From contig NZ_JAKKFH010000036.1 of assembly GCF_022230925.1 (NCBI RefSeq), positions 18,273 to 82,272 on the forward strand: a DNA stretch of 64,000 nt, written 5' to 3'. The number at the start of each line of letters is the position of its first letter. Position 1 is the stretch's first letter. The position numbers were made by a program, and so were the translations under genes. The DNA comes from Micromonospora alfalfae (GTDB taxonomy: Bacteria > Actinomycetota > Actinomycetes > Mycobacteriales > Micromonosporaceae). The notes beneath the pieces were generated by a model. It saw only the letters and a program-made list of their open reading frames with translations, did no database searches and was not told the origin of the DNA. Below are positions 24,693 through 32,604 of this stretch, in pieces.

Positions 24693-27059
24693 ATGCCGTC
24701 CCTGCTAGGAGCGATGGACCATCCTCGCCTCGAAGGTTGCATCTCTACGAACCCCCAATTAGGCTGCCAGCCTAGCCAGGCTGCGGAGGGCCTTGTGGAC
24801 GGGTTCGATGTTGGTCGACTCACAGACTTCGATTTTGAACTGGTCTGCCGAGACTTATTCGAGGACCTTCTCGAAGTCCGGATTGAGATCTTCGCTCAAG
24901 GGCGTGACGGGGGCGTAGATCTCAGGCACATCGGCCCCTTGAACGACAGTCAGATCATCATTCAATGCAAGCATTGGTTTAACTCTTCGCGTGCCAAGCT
25001 AGTGCAACACATGAAGAGCAAAGAAGCGTTGAAAATTCGGCGACTCAAGCCTCAGCGCTACATACTCGCAACTTCAGTCAGCCTGACGGTAGGGGCGAAG
25101 CACGAACTCGCTGAGGCGCTTAAACCGTACCTGGTCGAGTGCGATATTTATGGCCTTGACGAAATTGTTGCTTTACTCAAGGCTAGGCCGGAAATTGTGA
25201 AGCGGCATATCCGCCTCTGGCTTGCCAGTACCTCAATCCTGCAAAGCCTCCTCGCGAGTGATGTGTTGACCCGGTCACGAGATCTCATCGAGTCTTTGCC
25301 GGAGACGCTGCTCAAATTCTCGCCGAATCCCAGCCTTGACAGAGCGCGCCAAATTCTGGAAGAGCACAAGGCATGCATGATTGTTGGAAACCCTGGGATC
25401 GGGAAGTCGACTCTAGCCCGGGTGCTTTGCTCGAACTATGTGGCTGCAGGTTATCAGCTCTACGAAATTTCGGCCGACATTGACGAAGCCAACAAGGTGT
25501 GGAGCGACTCTGCTCCTCAAGTATTCTATTATGACGACTTCCTGGGGCAAACCACCTTGGAGGGAAAGCTCCCCAAGAACGAAGACAGACGCCTCGTGTC
25601 TCTACTGCGCCGGGTCAATAAGCTGACCAACAAACGCGTCATCATGACGACTCGTGAATACATACTTGAGCAAGCGCGACGCACCTATGAGCAGCTTGCT
25701 AGGGAAGACTTCGATCCGATGCAGTGTGTTCTTGATCTGAGCGACTACAAAGAGCGAGTCCGGGCAGGCATTCTCTACAACCATGTCTACTTTTCAAATG
25801 TTTCGTCAGCCGTAAAAGCTAGCTTCGCCACACCCGCTGCATACCGACCAATCATTGAACACCGCAGCTTCAACCCTCGAACAATCGAGGATACCCTTCG
25901 GAACATATCGCGCGAGACTTACTTTTCTCCGCAAGATGCACCAATCATGCTGCTGAACAACCTTAACGACCCCGATCGAGTGTGGGGGCCTATATATTAT
26001 GACCAACTCGACGCTCCCGCCAGAGACCTCATGGAGGCATTGTTTCTCCTTCGCAGGGAAGTTCGCTACCTCGACCTATTCGGCGCCTGGGCAAGCCTGC
26101 GCGCCACCCGGGAATCGGATGCCAGCCAACGCACATTCCAGCAAGCGGTGCGCCTGCTGCGCGGGACGATGATCATTACCATTGGACAGCAATATCCGAC
26201 GACTTTTCAAAATCCGTCTGTTGCGGACTTTATGCGCCACCATCTCAGCAACAACCCCGCTAAGGTATTGGAAATAATCGAAAGCGCCACCCACTTCGAG
26301 CAGCTAGAGAAACTGTGGGAGCTGGCGTCCAAGCACCCAGATCGACTCCTTTTAAGCACTCTCCAGAGCAACTGCGACAAGTTCGCGCAGTCACTTACCT
26401 GGACTCTCTTCCTGCCTGAGCAGCAGGTCCCGGCCGACCGGTACCGCTGCGACTTGACGCATAGAGTGAGCGTATGTCTTCAAATAGCGAACGAGTTGGA
26501 ACTCCGCGGACTCGCCGAATACGTAGCAGATGTTATCGGCGATGGCGACTTTATCGAAGCCGCAGCAAGTTTGGCAGACGCCGTCGAAGTAATCTCTCAA
26601 TGCCGCGCGTCGCAATTCAGCGAGCTGCAGAGGTTGGCACCCCCTCTTGCGACCGAAACTGTCGAGGCGATAATGCTCGACTTGACCGAGTGGCGTCGCA
26701 CGGACTTAGCCGTCGAACTTCTAGAGCGTTTGGGTGACCTAGCCCCGCCAGAAGCGCTCGAAGAGGCCGCAGGCGCACGCCACACGATTGCACAGAGCGT
26801 TATCCGCGAGTTCCTGGAAAGCGGCATGGGAGCAACACCTGCGGAGGGTCCAGATGTGTTTTATGAAGTCCTTGACTACGCTCACTCGCATGAAGAGTCG
26901 GTCTCAACACAGCTAGACGAAGTTCACGAGTCTCTTATGTTGACGGAAATGCTATCTGAGCAAGAGCTGTCGGGGCAATTGTCCCCAGAATACATAGAGG
27001 TAGATGAGGTCAGCATCGGCGACATGTTCGCTCTGCTAGCCGAACAGATTACCGAATAG
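24693..27059 (+). CDS. Mrr-like nuclease domain fused to STAND NTPase (nSTAND3-type), putative anti-phage protein
   Basis: The 788-residue protein has three parts. Residues about 40-175 resemble the Mrr restriction endonuclease fold, with DFDFELVCRDLFEDLL, GRDGGVDL (near 70-76) and IIIQCKHW (near 89-96), the D...QxK variant of the PD-(D/E)xK active site. Residues about 215-400 are an NTPase with Walker A GNPGIGKST (about 232) and Walker B YYDDFLG (about 279), the pattern of nSTAND3; sensor-type TTREYIL follows. Residues 450-788 are mostly helices, a likely target-sensing part. This is the layout of Avs-like STAND defence proteins: infection is sensed, the ATPase oligomerises and the nuclease cuts DNA. 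Function is inference. GC is about 50-68 % in lines counted, four in-frame TTA codons occur, and the start could lie later than 24693. Confidence 0.82.
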   Translation: MPSLLGAMDHPRLEGCISTNPQLGCQPSQAAEGLVDGFDVGRLTDFDFELVCRDLFEDLLEVRIEIFAQGRDGGVDLRHIGPLNDSQIIIQCKHWFNSSRAKLVQHMKSKEALKIRRLKPQRYILATSVSLTVGAKHELAEALKPYLVECDIYGLDEIVALLKARPEIVKRHIRLWLASTSILQSLLASDVLTRSRDLIESLPETLLKFSPNPSLDRARQILEEHKACMIVGNPGIGKSTLARVLCSNYVAAGYQLYEISADIDEANKVWSDSAPQVFYYDDFLGQTTLEGKLPKNEDRRLVSLLRRVNKLTNKRVIMTTREYILEQARRTYEQLAREDFDPMQCVLDLSDYKERVRAGILYNHVYFSNVSSAVKASFATPAAYRPIIEHRSFNPRTIEDTLRNISRETYFSPQDAPIMLLNNLNDPDRVWGPIYYDQLDAPARDLMEALFLLRREVRYLDLFGAWASLRATRESDASQRTFQQAVRLLRGTMIITIGQQYPTTFQNPSVADFMRHHLSNNPAKVLEIIESATHFEQLEKLWELASKHPDRLLLSTLQSNCDKFAQSLTWTLFLPEQQVPADRYRCDLTHRVSVCLQIANELELRGLAEYVADVIGDGDFIEAAASLADAVEVISQCRASQFSELQRLAPPLATETVEAIMLDLTEWRRTDLAVELLERLGDLAPPEALEEAAGARHTIAQSVIREFLESGMGATPAEGPDVFYEVLDYAHSHEESVSTQLDEVHESLMLTEMLSEQELSGQLSPEYIEVDEVSIGDMFALLAEQITE

Positions 27060-27064
27060 GTCTT

Positions 27065-27595
27065 TCATTGCTCAAGCACCGCGCTCCGCGCGGTGCGGCC
27101 GCAAGGCCGGCGGTGAGCCACCGACAGGTCCGGGAAGCGCTCATGAAGCGAGGCGACGGCATGCCGCAGGCAGTACTCAAGACTGTGGCCGTCGACCCTG
27201 ATCACGGCACCATCGAGCCGCTGGCCTGAGATCACCACGGTCCAGGGCTTACGCTCCCGCTCCCCGTCAATCTTGACCAGCCCGACCAGACCCATCTCCC
27301 CCAGATGCTCCAGCAGCTCCGGCACGCACTCGTCCCACCTCATCCACAAATGGGACCACCAAGACCGCTGCGGAAGCCAGCGGGTCGGTCTGGTCGTGCG
27401 TCGGGGCTTCCGGCTGCCGCGCCGGTCCAACCCCGGGACTGGCTTGCCACCGGGTCGCGGCACCAGCTCCACCGCCAGGACGTGACCCTCCCCCATAGCG
27501 GCCGGCCCGGTCCAGAACCACCGAGCCCCGGCCCGGAGAGGCCCCAAAACGGCACAGCCCGCGCGATCCGAGAAGAGACCCGACTGATCCAGCAC
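27065..27595 (-). CDS. Hypothetical protein (up to 176 aa) in the rnpB-linked segment
   Basis: The frame has a Pro/Arg-rich first half and a more regular second half (DECVPELLEHLGEMGLVGLV, WTVVISGQRLDGAVIRV, LEYCLRHAVASLHERFPDL), which looks like a real fold. The start is uncertain; a start at the internal methionine in AAMGEGHVLAVEL is plausible. It is convergent with the STAND gene (stops 6 bp apart). GC is higher than that of the STAND gene. Function unknown. Confidence 0.5.
   Translation of the reverse strand: MLDQSGLFSDRAGCAVLGPLRAGARWFWTGPAAMGEGHVLAVELVPRPGGKPVPGLDRRGSRKPRRTTRPTRWLPQRSWWSHLWMRWDECVPELLEHLGEMGLVGLVKIDGERERKPWTVVISGQRLDGAVIRVDGHSLEYCLRHAVASLHERFPDLSVAHRRPCGRTARSAVLEQ
27076..27096. 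terminator. Hairpin after the STAND gene
   Basis: Arms 27076-27083 and 27089-27096 (GCACCGCG/CGCGGTGC) pair around a five-base loop, 17 bp after the STAND gene stop. A second small GGCC-rich hairpin follows. It lies inside the 3' end of the convergent ORF, so it could also end that one's opposite transcript. Confidence 0.5.
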
Positions 27596-27596
27596 T

Positions 27597-27636
27597 CAGG
27601 CCGTCTCCAGGCCGTCTCAGGCCGTGGCCAGGCCGT
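27597..27636. repeat. Four phased direct repeats of CAGGCCGT
   Basis: CAGGCCGT occurs at 27597, 27608, 27618 and 27629, spaced 11, 10 and 11 bp, so all four copies fall on the same face of the helix. They begin 2 bp in front of the minus-strand ORF start at 27595 and lie 80 bp from the rnpB 3' end. This is the pattern of a protein-binding array, such as an operator or recombinase arm sites. Confidence 0.6.
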
Positions 27637-27686
27637 CAAACGCCACCCAACGATGACCAAGGTCAACCGGCACCTAATACACGGCT

Positions 27687-27716
27687 AGCTCAGAGCCTTG
27701 ATCAGGTCTCTGAGCT
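27687..27716. terminator. Hairpin immediately after the rnpB 3' end
   Basis: The 9-bp arms AGCTCAGAG (27687-27695) and CTCTGAGCT (27708-27716) flank a 12-base loop. It directly follows the rnpB 3' end on the minus strand, so it may end rnpB transcription. It is absent from the distal repeat at 24269, so it belongs to the inserted segment side and could instead be part of a recombination site. Confidence 0.5.
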
Positions 27717-28149
<433 letters not shown>

Positions 28150-28155
28150 GCTCTC

Positions 28156-28161
28156 ATCCTA
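28156..28161 (-). promoter_or_regulatory. -10 box of rnpB (TAGGAT)
   Basis: TAGGAT on the minus strand matches the actinobacterial TANNNT -10 motif. It is separated by six bases from the first base of helix P1, so transcription would start at the RNA's own 5' end. No clear -35 box is seen. Confidence 0.6.
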
Positions 28162-28268
28162 ACGACGAGCGTGCTGCCGGTATTGCCGCCCCGCCTGGGC
28201 AAGATCGCGCAGCTCACGAACGGTCCGGCGAATCCGTCCCGTGAGGCGGCGGCTAGCCTCGTGGGGCT

Positions 28269-29030
28269 ATGGATCTCTCCCACGCCGCGCTGCTGCTCGC
28301 CGCCGGTCTCGCCGCTGGCACTGTCAACGCGGTGGCCGGTGGCGGTTCGTTGATCACCTTTCCGGCGATGATCGCGATCGGGTTGCCTCCGGTGCCGGCG
28401 AATGTCAGCAACTCCGTCGCCGTCTTCCCCGGGTACCTGGCCAGCGTGGCGGGCAGCCGGCAGGATCTGCCGCGTCCCCGCGCGCTGGCCACGCTGGTGC
28501 CTACCACCATTGTGGGCACGATCCTCGGGGCGTTGCTGCTGCTGGCCACTCCGGCCCGCGCGTTCGAGCTGGTCGTACCGTTTCTGGTCCTCGGCGCGAC
28601 AGCGGTCCTGGCCTTCCAGGACCCGCTGCGCCGCCTGGTCGGTCACCCCCGGGACCTGACGCCACGCCGGCGGACGGTAACGGTGCAGACGATGGTTGCG
28701 CTCGGTGCGGTGTACGGCGGTTACTTCGGTGCGGCCCTCGGGGTGATGCTGGTTGCCGGGCTGGCCCTGGTGCTGGACGCGACACTGGCCCGGGTGAGCG
28801 CGATCAAGAATCTGCTCTCGGCGGTGGTCGGGTTGACCACGCTGGTGGTGTTCGCCCTGTTCGGCCCGTTGAACTGGGCGGCCGTCGCGGTGGTCGCGCC
28901 GGCCACCCTGATTGGGGGGTACGCGGGCGCCCGGCTCGTCCGCCGGCTGCCGCCGGTGGTGCTCAAGACGCTGATCGTGGTGTTCGGCACGACGATCGGC
29001 CTCTACCTGCTCTGGCGCGCCCTGAACTGA
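28269..29030 (+). CDS. TSUP-family permease (TauE/SafE-like)
   Basis: The 253-residue protein has about eight hydrophobic segments in two halves, each starting with the family pattern: AGLAAGTVNAVAGGGSLITF (residues 12-31) and ALGAVYGGYFGAALGVMLV (about 144-162). This is the TSUP (sulfite exporter TauE/SafE) family, which moves sulfur-containing or carboxylated anions. The substrate cannot be told. It starts at ATG 28269 and the family signature begins 11 residues in, so the start is credible. Confidence 0.88.
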   Translation: MDLSHAALLLAAGLAAGTVNAVAGGGSLITFPAMIAIGLPPVPANVSNSVAVFPGYLASVAGSRQDLPRPRALATLVPTTIVGTILGALLLLATPARAFELVVPFLVLGATAVLAFQDPLRRLVGHPRDLTPRRRTVTVQTMVALGAVYGGYFGAALGVMLVAGLALVLDATLARVSAIKNLLSAVVGLTTLVVFALFGPLNWAAVAVVAPATLIGGYAGARLVRRLPPVVLKTLIVVFGTTIGLYLLWRALN

Positions 29031-29046
29031 CCCGGTCGACCGACGG

Positions 29047-30270
29047 TCAGTACGTCTCGCCGACAGGCTCGTGCTCGGTGTCGGCGGCGGCGCGGTTCCA
29101 GCGGGACCAGAGCACCCGCTCGCCGTAGCCGGCGGCCATCAGGTGAGCGAAGGCCAGGTAGACGAGCACGCCGACGGCGAGCACCCCGAAGCCGACCCAG
29201 AACGGCAGCGACAGCGACTGCTCGGCGAGCTTGCCGGAGATGATCGGGGCCGGCGCGGCGGCACCCCAGCGGACCAGGTTGAACGCTCCGGTGGCGACGC
29301 GCCGGTCGCTGGAGCCGAGGCCGAGCGCCAGGTCGGTGAGGTTGGCGTTGGCCAGCCCCATGCAGAGTCCGGCGAGCACCAGCACCACGAGCGCCTCGGC
29401 GGTGCTGGTGGAGGTGGCGAAGAGGACCATGCAGACCAGCAGCCCGGCGATGGCCACGCCGACGGTCTGCACCGCGCCGATGCGGTGGGCCAGCCGGTGA
29501 CCGATCACCATGATGCCGGCGGCCAGGCCGAGACCCCAGCCGGTGAACGCGAGCCCCAGCGGGATGACGTCCAGGCCGAGGAAGAGCGGCGTGTAGCCGA
29601 GCACCACGAAGAACACGAAGTTGTACGCGGCGGTGACCACGCAGAGGGCGATGAACGCCGGTCGGCGGTAGGTGGCGAAGATCTGGCCGACGCGTACCGG
29701 GGCCTGCCGGTTGGTGGGCTCGCGGAGTTTGCGGGAGGCCACGCCGAGGGCGAGGACCATGAAGACGCCGCAGACGAAGAACGGCAGCCGCCAGCTGACC
29801 TGGCCGAGCAGGCCGCCGATGAGCGGTCCGACGGCGAAGCCGAGACCGAGGGCGGTTTCGAAGAGGCCCACCACCCATTCCCGGTCGACGGCCAGGTTGA
29901 CAAGCACCACCATTGCGGTGGCGAAGAACATCGCGTTGCCCAGCCCCCAGACGCCGCGCAGCACGGAGAGCTGCACGATGTTGTCGCTGAACGAGGCGAG
30001 GATCGCGGCGAGGCCGACAACTGAGACGCCGGTGATGAGCACCGGCTTGAAGCCGAACCGGCCGCTGGCCAGCGTCGCCGGGATCATGCCGAGGGCCATG
30101 ACCGCGATGTACGCGGTGAACAGCAGCTCGACCTGCCAGGCGGTGACCCCGATCGCCTCGCCGATGGCGGGCAGGATCGGGTCGACGACGGCGATGCCGG
30201 CGATGGCGAGGAAGGCCACCAGTGTGGTGGCGTAGATGGCACTGCGGTTCGGTTCTGAACGCCGATCCAC
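29047..30270 (-). CDS. MFS transporter (drug efflux type), MarR-controlled
   Basis: The 407-residue protein has 12 membrane segments. The first is ATTLVAFLAIAGIAVVDPIL, and FSDNIVQLSVLRGVWGLGNA near residues 90-110 is the motif-A to motif-B area of DHA-type exporters. It probably pumps out a drug or other small molecule. GTG 30270 has GGAGTCGGA upstream. It is divergent from a marR gene, with two near-perfect palindromes between them, so it is very probably repressed by that MarR. Confidence 0.9.
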   Translation of the reverse strand: MDRRSEPNRSAIYATTLVAFLAIAGIAVVDPILPAIGEAIGVTAWQVELLFTAYIAVMALGMIPATLASGRFGFKPVLITGVSVVGLAAILASFSDNIVQLSVLRGVWGLGNAMFFATAMVVLVNLAVDREWVVGLFETALGLGFAVGPLIGGLLGQVSWRLPFFVCGVFMVLALGVASRKLREPTNRQAPVRVGQIFATYRRPAFIALCVVTAAYNFVFFVVLGYTPLFLGLDVIPLGLAFTGWGLGLAAGIMVIGHRLAHRIGAVQTVGVAIAGLLVCMVLFATSTSTAEALVVLVLAGLCMGLANANLTDLALGLGSSDRRVATGAFNLVRWGAAAPAPIISGKLAEQSLSLPFWVGFGVLAVGVLVYLAFAHLMAAGYGERVLWSRWNRAAADTEHEPVGETY

Positions 30271-30287
30271 TCCGACTCCCCAGATAG

Positions 30288-30322
30288 CTGTATCGTACAG
30301 GTATTTATTCTGTATCATACAG
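30288..30322. promoter_or_regulatory. Twin MarR operators
   Basis: Two 13-bp palindromes, CTGTA-TCG-TACAG (30288-30300) and CTGTA-TCA-TACAG (30310-30322), have centres 22 bp apart, two turns of helix. They lie between the divergent MFS and marR genes and the second ends two bases before the marR ATG. Binding would block both promoters. Confidence 0.88.
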
Positions 30323-30324
30323 CT

Positions 30325-30786
30325 ATGAGCGACGACAGTGACAAGAGCACCCTCGGCCAGATCGAGACCGAGGTGGCCCTGCTGATGCGCTTCGGCGAGG
30401 CCACTCGGCGGGCCACCGGCACGGCCGAGCACCGGGTGCTGGACCGCGCGGCGTACGTCATCCTGCGCCACCTGGCCGACGTCGGCCCGCAGAACGTCTC
30501 GGCGCTCGCCGCCCGACTCAACCTGGACGGCTCGACAGTCACCCGACAGGTCTCCGCGCTTCAGCGGGACGGCCTGATCACCCGCACCCCGGACCCGTCC
30601 GACGGCCGCGGCACTGTCATCTCCCCCACCCCGGCCGGTCTCCAGCGGATGGCCGCCGTCCAGGCCGCCCGCACCCGGCTCTACGGCGACATGCTGGCCG
30701 ACTGGAGCCCCGAGGATCGGACCACGCTGGCCGCCCTACTGACCCGCCTCAACCAGGCCCTGGTGAACCGCAACCGCTCCCGCTGA
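30325..30786 (+). CDS. MarR-family repressor
   Basis: The 153-residue protein is a MarR winged helix: NVSALAARLNLDGSTVTRQV (recognition region, about residues 57-76) and DGLITRTPDPSDGRGTVISP (wing, 80-99), with the dimerising helices on both sides. MarR proteins release DNA when they bind phenolic or drug-like ligands. It should control itself and the MFS gene through the two palindromes. The operator ends two bases before the ATG, so the mRNA may be leaderless or have a very short leader. Confidence 0.9.
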   Translation: MSDDSDKSTLGQIETEVALLMRFGEATRRATGTAEHRVLDRAAYVILRHLADVGPQNVSALAARLNLDGSTVTRQVSALQRDGLITRTPDPSDGRGTVISPTPAGLQRMAAVQAARTRLYGDMLADWSPEDRTTLAALLTRLNQALVNRNRSR

Positions 30787-30854
30787 CCCCGCGTCGGGGT
30801 GTCGTGGCCTGGCTCACCGCGCCGTCCAGCCGCGCGAAGAAGCCCTTCCACCGC

Positions 30855-30933
30855 CAAGATCGCGCAAGATCCTGGTTGTAGTGGCATCCCGCGCGGTCCG
30901 ACACCACTACAACAACGATCGAGCACGATCTTG
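30855..30933. repeat. 79-bp imperfect palindrome (GATCTTG-ended family)
   Basis: The left end CAAGATCGCG continues through TGGTTGTAGTGG, and the right end has CCACTACAACAACGATC and CACGATCTTG. The inner 10 bp (GTTGTAGTGG/CCACTACAAC) pair perfectly and the outer parts imperfectly, about 30 bp per arm. The left 35 bases are almost identical to those of the element at 63871. It lies between marR and the convergent NmrA gene. Confidence 0.75.
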
Positions 30934-30951
30934 CGGCGAACCCGCCGGGAT

Positions 30952-31842
30952 TCAGGACAACGTTCGCCGCGCCCAGGTGCGGAAGTCGGTGGTCGGTAGG
31001 CCGAGGGCGCGGGTCATCTCCGGACGGGCGGGGCTTCCGTTCTCGTTGATCTGCTCGACCGCCTTGACCATGGCGGGCAGCAGGCCGCGCTCGACGGCCT
31101 CCTGCGGGGTGAGCACGGGCGCGGTGATCGCCCGACCGGTGACCTCACTCAGGATGGCGGCGACCTCGGTCATGGTGAGCAGGTCGCCGGCGAGTTCGAC
31201 GTCCAGGCCGTCGAGCTTCCCCGGGTTCGTGAATGCGATCGCCGCCGCTTCGCCGATGTCGTCGACGGCGACCCACGGCATGCGCGTGTCTTCGGCGAAG
31301 CCGGTGATGATCGTGCCACTGGACCAGTCGCCGAAGAGGTAGGACCACCCGACCAGGTTCTCCATGAAGGTCGAAGGCTTCAGGAGCGTCCAGTGCGCGA
31401 AGCCACCCGAGCGCACCAGCTCGTCAATTGCCGCCTTACTCTCCCAGTAGTGCCTGTCCCACCGGCCTTCGGCCCAGCCGGGCTGGTTGCGGTGAAAGTC
31501 GCCGGCACCCGAGACGCTGCTGTGCACGAACTGCGACACGCCGGCCCGGCGCGCCGCCTCGACGACGTTACGGCCGCGGATCACTTCGGCGTCGCCCTGC
31601 ATGTCCGTCACATCGGGATACGGGATGGAGAAGACGCCGTCCATCCCGTCCGCCGCGGCGAGCAGCGAGTCGGCGTCGTCCAGGTTGCCAGTGACCAGTT
31701 CGGCGCCCCGCTCCCGCAGAGCCTGGGCGCTGTCAGTGCCGGGATCGCGGACCAGGGCGCGGACCGGGACGCCACGGTCGAGCAGCGCTCGGGCCGTTGC
31801 CCCGCCCTGCTTACCCGTCGCGCCGATGACGAGAACAGCCAC
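30952..31842 (-). CDS. NmrA-family NAD(P)-binding protein
   Basis: The 296-residue protein starts MAVLVIGATGKQGGATARAL, a Rossmann fold of the atypical SDR NmrA group, with PVRALVRDP (about 30-38) and VFSIPYPDV. It lacks the classical YxxxK site, although YWESKAAIDEL is near residue 133 in the usual position. Members act as NAD(P)H sensors or quinone-reductase-like enzymes. GTG 31842 has AGGAGG upstream, which fixes the start. It is divergent from a tetR gene with a strong operator between them. Confidence 0.88.
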   Translation of the reverse strand: MAVLVIGATGKQGGATARALLDRGVPVRALVRDPGTDSAQALRERGAELVTGNLDDADSLLAAADGMDGVFSIPYPDVTDMQGDAEVIRGRNVVEAARRAGVSQFVHSSVSGAGDFHRNQPGWAEGRWDRHYWESKAAIDELVRSGGFAHWTLLKPSTFMENLVGWSYLFGDWSSGTIITGFAEDTRMPWVAVDDIGEAAAIAFTNPGKLDGLDVELAGDLLTMTEVAAILSEVTGRAITAPVLTPQEAVERGLLPAMVKAVEQINENGSPARPEMTRALGLPTTDFRTWARRTLS

Positions 31843-31859
31843 GATGCCTCCTGAGAAAC

Positions 31860-31914
31860 AAATGGGGTGGCCCCCCACTTTTCGTCGGCTACGATACGGG
31901 GGACCACCCCATTT
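31860..31914. promoter_or_regulatory. TetR operator pair between the NmrA gene and tetR
   Basis: The inverted repeat AAATGGGGTGG (31860-31870) and CCACCCCATTT (31904-31914) is extended by CCCCC/GGGGG inside. The left arm holds the 5-5-5 palindrome TGGGG-N5-CCCCA at 31863-31877, and the right arm a similar half-site set. It lies between the two divergent starts (31842 and 31929) and is therefore the likely TetR binding site. Confidence 0.8.
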
Positions 31915-31928
31915 CTGCAAGGCGGGCC

Positions 31929-32492
31929 ATGAGAGCGGACGCGCAGCGCAACTACGACCTCATCGTCACGGCGGCGTCCGAGGCGATCGCCCGCGACGGC
32001 GCGTACGCCTCGCTGGAGGAGATCGCCCGATCCGCCGGGGTCGGTTCGGCGACCCTGCACCGGCACTTCCCCACCCGGTGGTCGCTGCTCCAGGCGGTCT
32101 TCGGCGGATGTGTCCGCAACCTGGCGGCGCGCGCCGGAGATCTACTCGCCGCGCCGGACGCGCTCGACGCGCTGACGACCTGGCTGCACGAGGTGACCGC
32201 GTACGCCACGACAACCCGCGGCCTCGCGGACTCGCTCCTGAACGAGCCCGCCCAGGAGTCCGACACCTGCGGCGCGACGCTCGTCGCCGCCGGTGAACCA
32301 CTGCTACGCCGAGCCGTCGACGAGGGTTCGGTACGGCCCGACATCACCATGGCCGACCTGATGATCCTCGCCAACGGCATCTCACTCGCGGCGCAACCGA
32401 TGGGCGCCGCCAAGGCGGAACAACTGCTGACCCTCGCCCTCCAGGGGATCGGGTCAGCGGACCGGCGCGAGTCGGTCGACAAGGGCTCGTGA
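31929..32492 (+). CDS. TetR-family repressor
   Basis: The 187-residue protein has a TetR HTH (YDLIVTAASEAIARDGAYAS, then EIARSAGVGSATLHRHFPTR at about residues 30-49) and a C-terminal domain of the TetR_C_33-like type. It is divergent from the NmrA gene and probably represses it, and itself, through the inverted repeats at 31860-31914. Length is normal. Ligand unknown. Confidence 0.9.
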   Translation: MRADAQRNYDLIVTAASEAIARDGAYASLEEIARSAGVGSATLHRHFPTRWSLLQAVFGGCVRNLAARAGDLLAAPDALDALTTWLHEVTAYATTTRGLADSLLNEPAQESDTCGATLVAAGEPLLRRAVDEGSVRPDITMADLMILANGISLAAQPMGAAKAEQLLTLALQGIGSADRRESVDKGS

Positions 32493-32504
32493 AGCCCAGG
32501 CTTG

Positions 32505-32579
32505 GTCGATCATGGAGTTGTGGTGGGGGACGACTGCCGTGAACAGCCATCAACCAGGCACCACAACTCCATGATCGAC
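32505..32579. repeat. Perfect 21-bp inverted repeat with 33-base loop
   Basis: The arms 32505-32525 and 32559-32579 are exact reverse complements (GTCGATCATGGAGTTGTGGTG at the left is 21 bases; outer part GTCGATCATGG). It lies between the tetR gene and the convergent symporter gene, so it may end transcription, but a 33-base loop and perfect arms are more like a mobile or REP-type element. Confidence 0.78.
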
Positions 32580-32604
32580 GCGAAAACCCGCGCGGGTCCT
32601 CAGG

